Positions 37,344 to 49,017 of a stretch of DNA of 64,000 nt are shown piece after piece. Position numbers and translations under genes: made by a program. Position 1 is the first letter of the stretch, and every line of letters starts with the position of its first letter. The notes below the pieces were generated by a model. The model did no database searches. It was not told the origin of the DNA and saw only the letters and a list, made by a program, of their open reading frames with translations. The DNA is taken from NCBI RefSeq assembly GCF_000516985.1, contig NW_006917092.1, forward strand, positions 4,391,064 to 4,455,063, in the 5' to 3' direction. The DNA comes from Pestalotiopsis fici W106-1. Taxonomy: Eukaryota > Ascomycota > Sordariomycetes > Amphisphaeriales > Sporocadaceae.

Positions 37344-40300
37344 TCAAGAGCCGCCGTTACTTTGCATGTATCTCCGGATATTGCGATTGTCCTTGCGAGG
37401 TTTGGCCATTCTGGTATATTTGTCAGTTCTAGACAAACGATACGTACATATCTCATGACTTACTTGATCACTTTTACATCTTTTCCAAAATCCGCTCTCG
37501 TTTCAACGACGTTGGGGGTAATGAGGATGAATTGTTTGCCGACAGACCTGCGAGCGGCCGAAACCTTGGTTCAGAGTAAGCAAACGCGTAAGGAAATACG
37601 TGCTGGGCGTACTCACCAGCATCTCAGCGGCCACCTTTCGATTGATCGAGTCCATGAAAACATCGAACTCATCAAGGCATCTCAATGGCGACCCCATGGC
37701 TTCCCAGATGGCCAGCAGTAAACAAATACTTGAAAAAGACTTCTCTCCACCGGAAAGCGTCTTTGTGTTGCGACCGGATACCTCCTCTCTTGTTTGATCT
37801 GGCTCAACCTCGATTGCGAGCTTCTTGTTGACATGGTCCAGTAATAGCCTTCCCCGGAAGGATCTCTCGCTCAGGAGATAGCTAAAGTTGGTGCGTGCAG
37901 AAGCCGAGATCATGCGTTGAAACATCCTCCACTTGTCCAATCGCCTCGTCAATGCATCCTTGCTTGCTTTGACATCCAGTTGGCATTCGCGTCGGGCTCT
38001 TCTTGCCGCGTTGTAGTGCTCAAAAGTCTGCGCGGCCTTTTCGTTGATCTGCTGCTCATTCATCCCGTGACGGGCCCTGAATTTCTCCAGCTGTTCCCTG
38101 ATAGCAGAGAACTTTTGCTCTATGCTTTGGTAGGTTTCCCCTTCCGGAATGAACACTCGCTCCGGGCAGACGCCCATGGCGCTCTCAGTGTACTCCTCTA
38201 CCTGTCGCCTTTGCCTGTCGCGCCTTGTCAGTGCCTCCTCCTTCCTCACTTTAGCCATCTCGAGATCATTATGAGCTGTATTCTTGACTTGAACAGTAAT
38301 GCTCCTTACAGACTCTAGGCGTCCGATCTTGTCGTCAATCTTTTTGATTCGCTCATCGAAGGTCGCAACACTGTTCCGGGCATCGTCCAAAATCTTCCTT
38401 TTTGCAGTAGCAGCCAGGTTCAGTTCTTGCTTCTCAACAACAATCTCTCCGTACTGCTGGCCATATTGCTCCTTGTTTGCCCGAGCCTTCTGCAACTCTT
38501 CGCGCAAGCCCTGCAGCCTCAAGTCCGTCCCGTCGTACGCATCAAGAGCCTCTGTAGCCTCATTGACGTGAGCTTCGGCTTCACGTATAGTTCTCTTGAG
38601 CTGGGCCTCCCGGCTTTTATGGCGTGTGACTGCCTGGCTACACTCCACGGCTCTTTGTTGGAGGTCCCTCTTTGAGGCTTCGAGGTCTCTCAAATCCGAC
38701 TGCAACTGCGTAAGAAGCTGCTTCTGGTAATTGATCTGGCCTTCCGTGTCGGTTTGCATACGTCTCCTCTCAGAGGCATCGATGGGTTCTTGTGTCAAGC
38801 TACCCTGGGGCCCAGGCTTGATAGTCACGCCATGGCCTCTCTTCACAGGGTGGAAGGAGATACTCAGCTTGGCATTTCGGGGTGCTTGGCCCTCGCTCAT
38901 GACACGATGGGCCTCTTGAAGATTTTCAATGAGGACAATATTCTCGATTGAATTAGTCATAATCAATTGATTCCGGACTTGGTCATTGTCAAACTTGAGC
39001 ACTCTCAAGATAGTATCGTATTGTTCATCGGGTTCCTTCAGCTGCTGGATTAGTCTATCAGGGTTACTGATGTAGATGGTTGGCTGCCTGTGGCCAATTT
39101 GCTTCATCAGAGTTATAAGACGAGTTCTGTCATTTGGGCTTGACACAAGGAATGCATCCAATGTTCCTCCGAACATACTTTCAAGTATTGAGGACCACTT
39201 GGGCTTCAGCAGCTGAACATGAAGCCCCAATGGCCCAATCGGTTTTGTAGCGAAACCATTGTCTCTTTCAATGAGGTTTAGAAGTTGCCGGGTCTTAGGA
39301 TGGAAGCCGGCCATGGGGTCTCCTCGACTTGACTGGAGATTGATCATCCGGTTTTCGGCAAACTTGACTTCCTTTCTCTTGTCTTCGACTGGCCTTGTAG
39401 CTTCCTGAACCCGTCGCTCAGCCTCTGCAAAGGCTTCATCAAGTGGCTGGCTTTGGGCGCCGTGCTCCTCCCTGGCCCTCGTAGCTGCCTTGAAGGCCTC
39501 TCGCGCTTGATTCAGAGCTTGCGACTTTTCTGCTACGGCTCCACCATTGGCTTCCTCGAGCCGTTTTTCCTCTTCTCGGATCTTTCGCTCGCATTCTTTG
39601 ACGTCATTGGCAGCATTCTGGAGTTGGCCATGGGCCTCACGTTCCTGTGTGTGCATTTGCTGCACTGATTTCTTGGCTTCGTCGAAGGCCTCCTTGGCGT
39701 CCTCCTTTTTCTCTTGCAGTTGAGCTTCGTCTTGACGAAGCCCTTCAGCATTTTCCCTGGCCGACGCGATGACTTGATCGTGCTTCTCCAGTTCCTCAGC
39801 TTTGGCTTGAATCTCCAATTCCAGTCGCCGGATATCCCCATTAGCCATGACGATGTTGTTCTCCCTTTCTTGCAGAATGACCTCTTGTTCCACTACCTGA
39901 GCCCAAGCAAGCTGTTTGACGTAGAGCCTTTGTTGGTGCCTCAATGTGTCGTTCTTGGTGGCGGTCTCCTTGAGCTTTCTGTACTTCTCCATGTCTGCCT
40001 TGATGGCCCGATAGTTGTCCTCATAACCGGCAAGCTTGGCCTCGGTTGCATCAATATGCTCGTGGATGAGCAGAAGATCGTCGCTCAGCTGTTGCAACTG
40101 CGTGCCCTGCAAGAAATAGGTGTACTTCTGCGCAGGGGTGGCAGAGTTTAAGAACTGCCTTGCGTTATCCTGCGACAGGACATTGAGGGGATTGTCAACC
40201 TGGAGGCAGTAGTATTCCACGACATCTTGCACATCATCCCTTTTCTGTGAGATGATCCGACCGGCAGCAGACTTTAGCTTAAAGCCACTCGTGCCATTGA

Positions 40301-41047
40301 TTCTAAAGGTTCGCTCCACAATGATGGAATCGCCGAACAGATCAGGCTTGTAGGCGTCAGGCCCTTGGTTTTTGATGCTCACGGTGAGGCTTCCTTGAGA
40401 CTCGCCTTCTTTGATAAAGGACTTCAGGCTCGCACCACGATTGGTGGAACTCGCCTTTCCACCCAAGCAGAGGGTAATAGCAGTGAGGATGGCGCTCTTG
40501 CCACTGCCATTTTCACCGACTATGAAATTGAGAAGTGGGCCGAGTTCAACAATCAGATGCTCATGGCACATGAAGTTCACAATAACGATCCGCTCAATGA
40601 CAGCATTTAATGCTGCGTGGTTGTCGCCAATCAACTCGGGCCGGTTCTTGAGGCGCTGCGTCGCTCGCATATCATCGTCTTCTATATGTTGAAGGTGCTC
40701 GAAATTCATATCACGATCATGTTCGAATTGAGAGGCTGGTGGGAGTCCTAAAGCAGAGTTTGGTTCCTCCACCCCACTGTCATCATTGTCCGAAGACATT
40801 GCTTCCGAACGCTGATGGCGAGAACGGGTCGAACCGTGATTGCGCGCATCGTCAGACAGGCGGCTCTTTTTCCTATGCTACATGTGTCGACCATGGTTAG
40901 ATGTGCATCAGTCAGACGGAAGTGGCCTGTTTGACTCACACTATCTCCACGAGAACTGGAAGCTGCTTCGTCGGCAGAGACGCCATCGTCATCGCCAACA
41001 TCTTCAAAGGCTATATGCCTGGAGCGCTTTGCAGTGGCTGACGGCAT
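37344..41047 (-). CDS. SMC6: SMC6, SMC5/6 complex ATPase subunit
   Basis: Four exons: 41047-40940, 40877-37617, 37564-37464 and 37410-37344, giving about 1178 residues. The Walker A motif GENGSGKS lies at about 157-164 after the Smc6-typical NFMCHEHLIVELGPLLNFIV. Long coiled coils flank a central hinge. The ABC signature LSGGEKSFSS (about 1077) and Walker B LRCLDEFDVFMD close the head. Exon 3 restores the family C-terminus SVGKQFILITPN. Exon 4 supplies the last 22 residues, beginning with the Met of VIKM; this short last exon is the least certain part. Smc6 pairs with Smc5 in the DNA-repair and replication-linked SMC5/6 complex. The ATG at 41047 gives a basic/acidic tail joined in phase to HRKKSRLSDDARN. 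An in-frame ATG at 40799 could start a shorter form. The SGT1-family gene lies divergently upstream. Confidence 0.94.
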
Positions 41048-41851
41048 CGTGCGGTGACTTGTATATCCTCGTGGGTAAGGCCGCCGGTCGGTGATTGGGG
41101 CCAGGGCCAGAACAACTTCGAAACGGTCAATGTTGACTCCGTCATGTGCATAAATCGTAACGCCAGGGGACGTATGTCTGAATCAGAACAGGGATTGCAG
41201 TAAGCCTTCGCTTGGGTTCCGGCCTGAGGCAAGTCGTGTGAGCCTCGACGGTCGGCCGTTATTGCTAGCTGGCTCGAGCTATGGAGATTGACACTTGCGA
41301 TGTATTACGCGAACAAAATTAACTTCTGATTTTCTTGGACGGGAGACGCGACTGACACTGGTCGATCTCCAGCGCGACGCGACGCTGTTAATGGGATTCG
41401 TGGGCACGCTAGCGAGCTCTGTACCTGAAAGTACCTGCCTTGTCTGAGTCAATCATTCATTCTGTCTGCTGGAGGGAAGCCCCGCTATCAACCCCCAGTG
41501 CCCCTCCAGAAAACACTGGTAAACACAGAGCCCCGCTGCGCGTACCAGAAAGTGCTGTGCTGAGTCTTCATAGCTAAGCTTAGGGTTTAGATTAAATTTA
41601 GGTGGTTACCACTTTGCTCATACGCAATCACTCTTGGTAGCTCGGTAGCCTGGGATTCAATGTGACGATCCACCAATTCAACAAAAAGAAGAAGAAGAAG
41701 GCTCGCTTCGCAACAAGAGCACACGTTGAAGGATCAATCTGCATCTTAGACACACCCTTCATCTACTGCGACTTCCTGAGGTGAAAAATTTGGCCGACCG
41801 GACGGCAACTAGAAAGAACAAGTCGGCGTCTCGCGGTAACATCTTCTCATA
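41048..41851. other. Shared upstream region of SMC6 and the SGT1-family gene
   Basis: This 0.8-kb stretch between divergent starts is presumably the promoter of both. A GAA run lies near 41684-41699. No gene seen. Confidence 0.55.
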
Positions 41852-43753
41852 ATGGCCTATGAGCCAGCCGAAGAGTCGACTGCGGACAATGGTAACTTTT
41901 TCGGGGAAGGCTTCAATGGCTTTCCACGGCAACTTCCCGAAAACTGCGTCGAGTATATCATTCTGATCATTGACAACCAATTGGAAGCGCGCAAGGTTTT
42001 GTCCTCGTTAGAAGCCGTTCGAAAAGCTGCAGTGCGACTTACTGAGAAATTGACCAAGGACTACATATGGCAGCGGGATGGACTGCAACTTGATGTGCAG
42101 AGCGACAAGGGACTCGTTTACTTGCGTGGTACCAGCTACTATGGCGACTCTGTTGAAGACGAATGGCTGATTGTCTATCTGCTCCGAGAGCTCTCCAAGT
42201 CCTTTCCGAATCTGTGGATTCGCGTGTTCGACAGCGACGGAGAATTCTTGTTAGTCGAAGCTGCCAACGTGCTGCCCTCGTGGTTGAGCCCCGAGGTCGA
42301 TAGTAATCGTGTGTGGATTCACCAGGAGAAGCTGTTCATCATCCCGCTAGACAAGAACCCTCATGGAAAACGACCGTTGACCCTGGAGGATGCTGTCCAT
42401 CATCTCAAAACGGAACCACGGTCAAATCTTGTTCATTCCTCGTTCATCGAGGCGGAGGCTTTCTATCGCCTTGAGAAGTATCCTGGCCAGATCAACGACT
42501 CACTCCATCATTCGCTTGCCACCATTCCGCGGAAGCTGGCGTACATACTACACGAGAAGCCCACGGCCATTGCTCTTGCTGTCGAGGCATTCTATCTCAG
42601 AGACCCCATCTCCATGAAATCCTTACTATCCCCCATGCCAGAACTCAAATTTCCCCCTCAGGATTTGGTCACTGTCAGTGTCAAGTTTACCAAAGTTCTG
42701 TACGCTCAATTGAAATCTCAGCGGTTCACGCAACCCCCGGCATGGGTTCCTGTCATCGAGGCGGCCGAAAAGGGGATATCAGGTGCAGCCGAGTCTCAGC
42801 AGTCTCTTGATCGACTGGAGCTTGGCATGAAGATTACAAGCGGTTCTGAAATGCTAGCCACCAATGCTGAGACGAAAGATAGTCGTATAGCACGCGAGGT
42901 TGCTATTCTCCTAGACGATCTCGAAGAAGACGGAGATTCAATACTCCCAAGCGATGCCCTAATCCAGGCATGGCCAAACGTCTCACGAGACGATGACGAT
43001 TCGTGGATGGACATCAACTATGCAGATTTTGAAGATCAACTTGACGGCAGGGGCGCCGCTGCAAGAGAGAAGAAATCCGGATTTGGCGACACAGCGGCGC
43101 AAGCTGATCTGCAGAAAATCGTATCACGTTTCGAGTCTTTCTTGAACGATGAGACCGCCGGCTACGAAGGCGCAGAATTGAACGACATGGATTTTGACGA
43201 CGACGACTCCTCGGACGACGATGAGAATAGCGAAGATGAAGACAAGGATGTCAGTTTCGATGAAGAACAATTCTCTCGCATGATGAGAGAGATGATGGGT
43301 ATGCCATCCGAGGCGCAAGCAAAGCCGAGCTATGATGTCAAGGCGAAGGCGCGACAGGGGGATTCGGACTGGCCCAAACAAAAGGTGCAAAGCGAAGACG
43401 ATGACAAAGAAGACGAAGAAAAGGCGATTCGACAGCTTGCAGCACAGATGGAGTCGGAATTGAACGAGCATGGTGCCCTGAGGCTTGATTCCAAACCTGA
43501 AAAGACCAAGGCACTGAAGCAGAGAGGCGATCAAACAAGCGCAGAGGCGGAAGGGGGCATCACGCACGGGGAGACGGACGATGGCAGCAGCGATGAGGAG
43601 ATCGACATTGATTACAATCTTGCAAAGAATCTGCTGGAAAGCTTCAAGGGCCAGGTCGGAATGGCAGGACCCGCCGGGAATATTTTGGGTATGATGGGGA
43701 TGAAACTGCCACGAGATGAGGACGAGGATGAGGACGAGAAGAACAAAGATTAA
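41852..43753 (+). CDS. SGT1/ECD (ecdysoneless) family protein
   Basis: A single exon of 633 residues. The N-terminal two thirds match the SGT1/ecdysoneless family, for example LPENCVEYIILIIDNQ near residue 30, RELSKSFPNLWIRVFDSDGE and the block AANVLPSWLSPEVDSNRVWI. The C-terminal third is acidic (Asp/Glu blocks near 445-475) and mixed-charge. In fungi the family was described as regulators of glycolytic gene expression; in animals Ecd works with the spliceosomal Prp8 and the R2TP complex. It is not the HSP90 co-chaperone that also carries the name Sgt1. The start ATG follows closely on an in-frame stop, and the gene needs no intron. Confidence 0.92.
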   Translation: MAYEPAEESTADNGNFFGEGFNGFPRQLPENCVEYIILIIDNQLEARKVLSSLEAVRKAAVRLTEKLTKDYIWQRDGLQLDVQSDKGLVYLRGTSYYGDSVEDEWLIVYLLRELSKSFPNLWIRVFDSDGEFLLVEAANVLPSWLSPEVDSNRVWIHQEKLFIIPLDKNPHGKRPLTLEDAVHHLKTEPRSNLVHSSFIEAEAFYRLEKYPGQINDSLHHSLATIPRKLAYILHEKPTAIALAVEAFYLRDPISMKSLLSPMPELKFPPQDLVTVSVKFTKVLYAQLKSQRFTQPPAWVPVIEAAEKGISGAAESQQSLDRLELGMKITSGSEMLATNAETKDSRIAREVAILLDDLEEDGDSILPSDALIQAWPNVSRDDDDSWMDINYADFEDQLDGRGAAAREKKSGFGDTAAQADLQKIVSRFESFLNDETAGYEGAELNDMDFDDDDSSDDDENSEDEDKDVSFDEEQFSRMMREMMGMPSEAQAKPSYDVKAKARQGDSDWPKQKVQSEDDDKEDEEKAIRQLAAQMESELNEHGALRLDSKPEKTKALKQRGDQTSAEAEGGITHGETDDGSSDEEIDIDYNLAKNLLESFKGQVGMAGPAGNILGMMGMKLPRDEDEDEDEKNKD

Positions 43754-44823
43754 AAAGAAAAAAAAAGTAGATGAAAGTCATCACAACACGCAATATCTCG
43801 CTTCCAGAAGGAGATGTGCCGATATAGTTAGACAGGATGGACCGTGTGTCATGAAAACCTGGACCACTTGAGTGTAAGTAAGTGAAAAGCAGACTCTGTT
43901 AATTTCGAAGGCTGGTCTTTTGGGTCATGCGTGGTATCAATACGGGCATACCCAATACATAGGCTATCCATGTTTATCTAGCTAACCTACCTAGTTGTAT
44001 ATAGCTTCCCAGTCATCTATCTAGGGAGGTAATGCGACTGACTTATATGTCTTTGAAGAATTGCGAGAAACAGTACTCAAGTGACAAGTATGTGCTGAAT
44101 ATAATTGCTGAAATACATGCCTAAGCGTCAAGCAGCTTTATTGGCCCAATGTCTACTTTATATAAGTAGGTAGTACATTAGGTACTTTAGGTAATTTTAG
44201 CCGCTGCCCTGCCCAGCCCAGCCCAGCCCAGCCCCACTAGACACAACGACGTCACTGAATTGCAAATGGGATCAGGCTCTCAGTCAGTGCACGCCCACTT
44301 ACACATCCATTGCTTCCAGTGTCGTGCCGACCACTCTATACGCATTTCGCTCGCATCGCCAACGTGCGGTTCTCCCATGATCAAGATTACGACGATTACA
44401 ACCCGTACAACTAGGCTGAGCTGCCCTCACTCGCTCTCCTGGATCAGACATTCGCAGAATCAGGATCCAGCAGCAGGCAAGACGTTGGGGCAGGACTTCA
44501 TCGCCTCCGAGACCCACCGAACGTCAGTCGCTGGCTAGGCATGTGTGAGACGCATCGACTAGAGACGTAGCCTGGTTTACACAAAGACTGACAAGTCGCA
44601 AGTCTCGGTGACTACGATACGACATATACGTGCCATTTCCAACGTTATTGCTTGGCCATTTCCCACACTTTGGATTTGTTGCGCCGGGATTGCGCCGTCT
44701 GGTTACTGCCTACTGCCTACTGCCTACTGCCGCGCTGTTCGCCATAGACAGCCTTCGCGATCCTCGGAACTCTTGGCTGGCCCGATCCATGCCAGCCTCG
44801 CACAACAAGAGTCGAGCGCAAGG
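43754..44823. other. Intergenic region upstream of the SAP1-like gene
   Basis: It contains GTAGGTA-type clusters (near 43985-44015 and 44165-44195), four tandem CCCAG units (near 44210-44234) and a tandem TACTGCC (44703-44730). A short first exon of the SAP1-like gene could lie here, but I cannot fix one. Confidence 0.45.
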
Positions 44824-47246
44824 ATGTGGTCAAACAGAGCTGTGAGCAATTTACAAAAGACGTATGACGAAAGCTATCTGAAGTGCTCAACCGCCGTCTA
44901 CTACGAAGGCCAAGTAGGTATTTCCGTCCTCGGGGGAACATATTTGACTAGGCAGGATGGCTGATCAGCAACGACTACCAGAGCGATGAAACAGAGGCTA
45001 TGCGTTACTGGAGGTCGGCATTGGATTTGATCACGCAAAACACCTCGGGCAAATCGAGTTACTCGCCCAGAACTGAGACCGAGAGGACCCTAACAGAGAG
45101 CCTCAAGACTCTAGAAATACAATGCAAAGAAAGAATTGATCTGCTAGAGGCATTGAGGATCTCGAGGGAAGCCGACTCCGCTCCACGCAGTGCATCGCCG
45201 CGTGATGCCAGCAGTCACACTGCCCCAGATACTTTAGAAAAAGGCTGGATAGGCGGCGGTACCATCCCTGCAGTGGCATACCAAGATCTCTCTCGTCCTA
45301 CTTTACCACCGCGCCCCTCGATGATGTCGCGGACATCGTCTGAGCTCGCCGTAGTTGGGCGGAACTTGGGCAATGTCAATCTTGGCACGGCCGCTTCCTC
45401 TTCTAAAACACAGCCACCATTGCCACCCTATGCTGCAGCCACGGGCTCAACGAAGAAAGGCTCTAGATCTCCAAGTCCCGATAAGCGGACCATGAGGACA
45501 ACTCTGCGGTCGAGTAAAGGGAGTAAGCCGATCAAGAAGGACCGACGTTCTTCTTCGAAAACCGCAGAACCACCTGGCGCAAGTAAAGCAGCAACATTGG
45601 CTTGGTCCAGCATTGTTGCAAGAGATAACGTAAGCAGACCGTCACTGCCAGATACGTCTACTACCCCCTCGAAAACATCATACTCGTCTCCAAATCACTG
45701 GGATAGCCACAGCCGCAGGCTCGTCACCTCTCCGGATACCAACAGTATGCAATCATCCCATTTGGAAGCATCCTCAACGAAGCACATTGATGACTATACT
45801 GATCCTGGTCCCTCGCCTCTTGCTGTCGGTGCGGCATCTAGCGCACTCAGCTACTTGTCGGCGCATGATAGAGTGGAGTCCAGTCCTGGAAATTCACGAC
45901 ATGACCGGTCGGCCAAGTCAAAGAACAGCTCATCCGCCGCCCAAGATGTGCTTCGCAACCCTGCATCGTCCCCGGCGGAACTGCCTAGCTCTGGTCGAAG
46001 CTCGAGTGATTTGCCAGGAAGGAGGAAACCAATCGGTCACGGGACGCCACCCAATAGTGCTGCGAAACGTACCACTCGTGCAGCCCGTGAAGTGCGAGAA
46101 GCCAGCCCCCTCAACTCTTCAGGATCATCGGATGAAGCACCCTCAAGCCAACCCTTGCGTCGTACCAGGAGGAAAAAGCACGAGGAAAACCACATTCCTG
46201 CAGAGTTAGCTCACTCGGGCGATTCGGGCGACGACAAAGAGGAAAAGAAATCGAAAAGTGCATGGGAAAAGAAGAAGCGAGCGATTCTTAAGAAATTACC
46301 TCCCGGTGTCGACAGTGCTGCTGCCAAAGCCATATTCAACGAGATCGTGGTACAGGGTGATGAAGTGCATTGGAGCGACGTGGCCGGACTGGACGTTGCC
46401 AAGAATGCTCTACGCGAAGCTGTCGTGTATCCATTTCTGCGACCTGATCTCTTCATGGGCCTCCGCGAGCCAGCCAGGGGCATGCTTCTGTTTGGACCAC
46501 CAGGGACGGGCAAGACAATGCTCGCCAGGGCTGTGGCAACCGAGTCCAAATCAACCTTCTTTTCTATTTCCGCTAGTAGCTTGACAAGCAAATATCTGGG
46601 TGAGTCGGAAAAGCTAGTCCGGGCTCTCTTTTCTCTCGCAAAAGCCATGGCGCCGAGTATCATCTTTGTCGATGAGATCGATTCGTTGCTCTCGCAACGA
46701 TCAGGTTCAGGGGAGCACGAAGCAACTCGAAGGATCAAGACAGAGTTCCTCATACAGTGGAGCGACCTGCAGAGGGCTGCAGCAGGCCGGGAAAGTCCTG
46801 GAGGGAGTAGGGACGTGCCTGGCGATGCTAATCGAGTCTTGGTCCTTGCGGCAACGAACTTGCCCTGGGCCATTGACGAGGCAGCAAGACGCAGATTCGT
46901 GCGGCGACAATACATACCCCTACCGGAGCCCGAGACGAGAGCAACCCAATTAAGGACGCTGCTCGGTCAGCAAAATCATAGTCTGACTGCAGACGACATG
47001 GCTGAATTGGTCGCCTTGACTGATGGCTTCTCCGGCTCTGATATCACTGCACTCGCCAAGGACGCTGCCATGGGCCCGCTCCGGTCGTTGGGCGAAGCAT
47101 TGCTACACATGACCATGGATCAAATACGGCCAATAGAGCTCATTGATTTCAAGGCCAGTCTTGGTACAATTCGCCCGAGCGTGAGCAAGGAAGGTTTGAA
47201 AGAGTACGAGGACTGGGCTAAGCAGTTTGGTGAGCGTGGTGGTTAA
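44824..47246 (+). CDS. SAP1/YTA6-like AAA ATPase with N-terminal MIT domain
   Basis: Two exons, 44824-44913 and 44952-47246, giving 794 residues. Exon 1 and the start of exon 2 form a MIT-like helix pair: [19 protein letters not shown], then [20 protein letters not shown]. The splice CAA|GTAGGT..GACTAG|GCA uses a 38-nt intron and restores this domain. A long Ser/Pro/Thr-rich linker follows (about 80-470). The AAA domain has Walker A GPPGTGKT (about 543-551), Walker [16 protein letters not shown] (about 599), an arginine-finger region AARRRFVRR and a Vps4-type C-terminal helix region ([19 protein letters not shown]). This meiotic-clade architecture (Vps4, spastin, fidgetin) corresponds to yeast Sap1/Yta6. 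The target is unknown. The start codon is uncertain: the first ATG close to the MIT helix was used, and further upstream exons are possible. Confidence 0.85.
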
Positions 47247-47640
47247 AATTTATTGTTCAGATCAAGATCAAATACCTATTGTTACTGCACTTGTCTTTAT
47301 GACTTAGCTATACGACGACCGCTAGAGTCGGCAACTTTGATTTTGGTTCTACAATAGTACAGCGCTCCTGAGTGATAAGCCGTTCTGCGACCTGTGAGCA
47401 TGACTGTGTTGTTTGCGGCATGAAAACGTGGCCGTCTAGCTGATTGCATCCATTGTATTTTGAGCTTTCCCTCGCCATTGTACAATATAGTACAGAGTGA
47501 TTTATATATACATGACCACACAAATACTCAGTGAGCAGCCCGTGCCCCTCTCCAATCATCGGACTGCGGACCTGGTGTTCTTCAAACCACCATGACCATG
47601 TCCCACTTGATTTGCCCAGTAGATATTTTTTTTTCCCCGT
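47247..47640. other. Convergent intergenic region between the SAP1-like gene and uS17m
   Basis: The 3' flanks of two convergent genes. No gene seen. Confidence 0.6.
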
Positions 47641-48390
47641 TTAATCCACATCCCCAAGAGTGCCCAGAGCCTGTTCCATCCTCTTCTCCTTGGCTTGCAC
47701 TCTGGTCTGCTCCCATGCCTCCCGGCGTGCTCTGCGCTCCAGCTTGGCGGCTCTCTGGGCCTCTGTCTGCTTCTGGATCTCGGCATCCCTCTCGGCGCGC
47801 CTGGCCAGCTTGGCTTCGCGCTTCTCGGCATATTGCTCGAAGAGCTCCTGCTCGCTCAGTACAGGCGGGCGCTCGTCAATAGGCGGGCCATGGGGTGCAA
47901 TAATGTGTCGCACAATATGTCGTACGTGCTGGGAGGCGCGCCAGCCAGACGAGATGTTAATCACGTCGCCCTGACGCACCGAGTTGTTCGGGTCGTGGAC
48001 CAGGTGATAGGATGGTACTTGAAAACTCTAAACCAGACGACGCAACATGATCAAACGTTAGCTTTTGCTTGTCACCCAATATATTGTATTTCCTCCCCAT
48101 CTCTGTCCAATCCTCACTATACACGTCCTAATCGTCGCCGTAGCCTCCGGGCCGGCAATTGAGATGTCACAGCCTAGGCCTTGGGGAACAAGTAAAACGG
48201 AGCATCTCACCTTTTGGATCTTCTTTTCCCACCTCTGACCCCATAACCGCACCTTGACCGTCTTGTCCATGGTGCCCGCGGTCACCACGACGGCAGTCTT
48301 GGATCCCATCAGCTGTCGACCCGTGTTTTTAGTGTGGGCAAGCGCCTTTGCCGATAAGTTGGCGGCGGCGGTTCTGGCCGGTGTGGCCAT
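47641..48390 (-). CDS. Mitochondrial small-subunit ribosomal protein uS17m
   Basis: Two exons, 48390-48211 and 48027-47641, giving 188 residues. The S17 OB-fold begins with KTAVVVTAGTMDKTVKVRLW and continues after the splice with SFQVPSYHLVHDPNNSVRQG and then DVINISSGWRAS. The C-terminal half is a long charged Ala/Arg/Glu/Lys helix, an extension typical of fungal mitochondrial S17. The N-terminus before the fold is short, with Ala, Lys and Arg, and can serve as a presequence. The protein binds small-subunit rRNA in the mitochondrial ribosome. The splice (GTGAGA..TTTAG) keeps phase. The yeast counterpart is MRPS17. Confidence 0.92.
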
Positions 48391-49017
48391 TGTGTATGTG
48401 GGTTTGCTTCGTCGCGCGATCTCTGTGGTGGTTTTTTCCCCCCCGTCTATATTTCAGCGGTGAGCAATGTCGCTGGGGGTTGCGTCGAATGCAGAAATAT
48501 TCAGATGTGATTATGACGTGTGTCGCCACGAAGCTTTCGATTGGGTTGGGGTGGTTTTGCAAAGGCGCCGCCGCGGGTCGCACGCTGAGTTTTGATGCCA
48601 AAGGCTCCTCGAACCATTTGAAGCTCGAAATATTTCGGACATGGATGCAGGCGCCGGATTAACCCCTGTTGCCGCGCTAGTGGTCGTAGTGCTAGATGCG
48701 ATTCCATTGCTGCCGCCTCTAGCGACTGCGTGGGCGAGACGCTCTTATGCAGAAAGTATTGAAACCCGGATTATTTCGGTGTTTCATTTCTGCTTATTTC
48801 AATTCTATATCTACTGTGTAATTACTGCATCTATTATTTTGCACATTATGGGAATTATTCCAAACTTTTTTTTTTTTTTTTTCTGTTTAGCAATTCCAGG
48901 TCATAGCTCTGAGTCTCATACGGATTGTCCAAGATTTTAGCGCAACTGTGGCTACCTTTGTACCAATCCAATAACATGATTTTTACTCTTCTTGTACTCA
49001 ACATGGTATTTTCGTTC
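48391..49017. other. Intergenic region between uS17m and the dehydrogenase
   Basis: The upstream region of uS17m and the 3' flank of the dehydrogenase gene, with a T run near 48867-48882. No gene seen. Confidence 0.55.

Noticed and set aside
46211..46915. A 234-codon frame antisense to the SAP1-like AAA domain
   Set aside because: It overlaps the most conserved part of a certain gene and resembles no protein.
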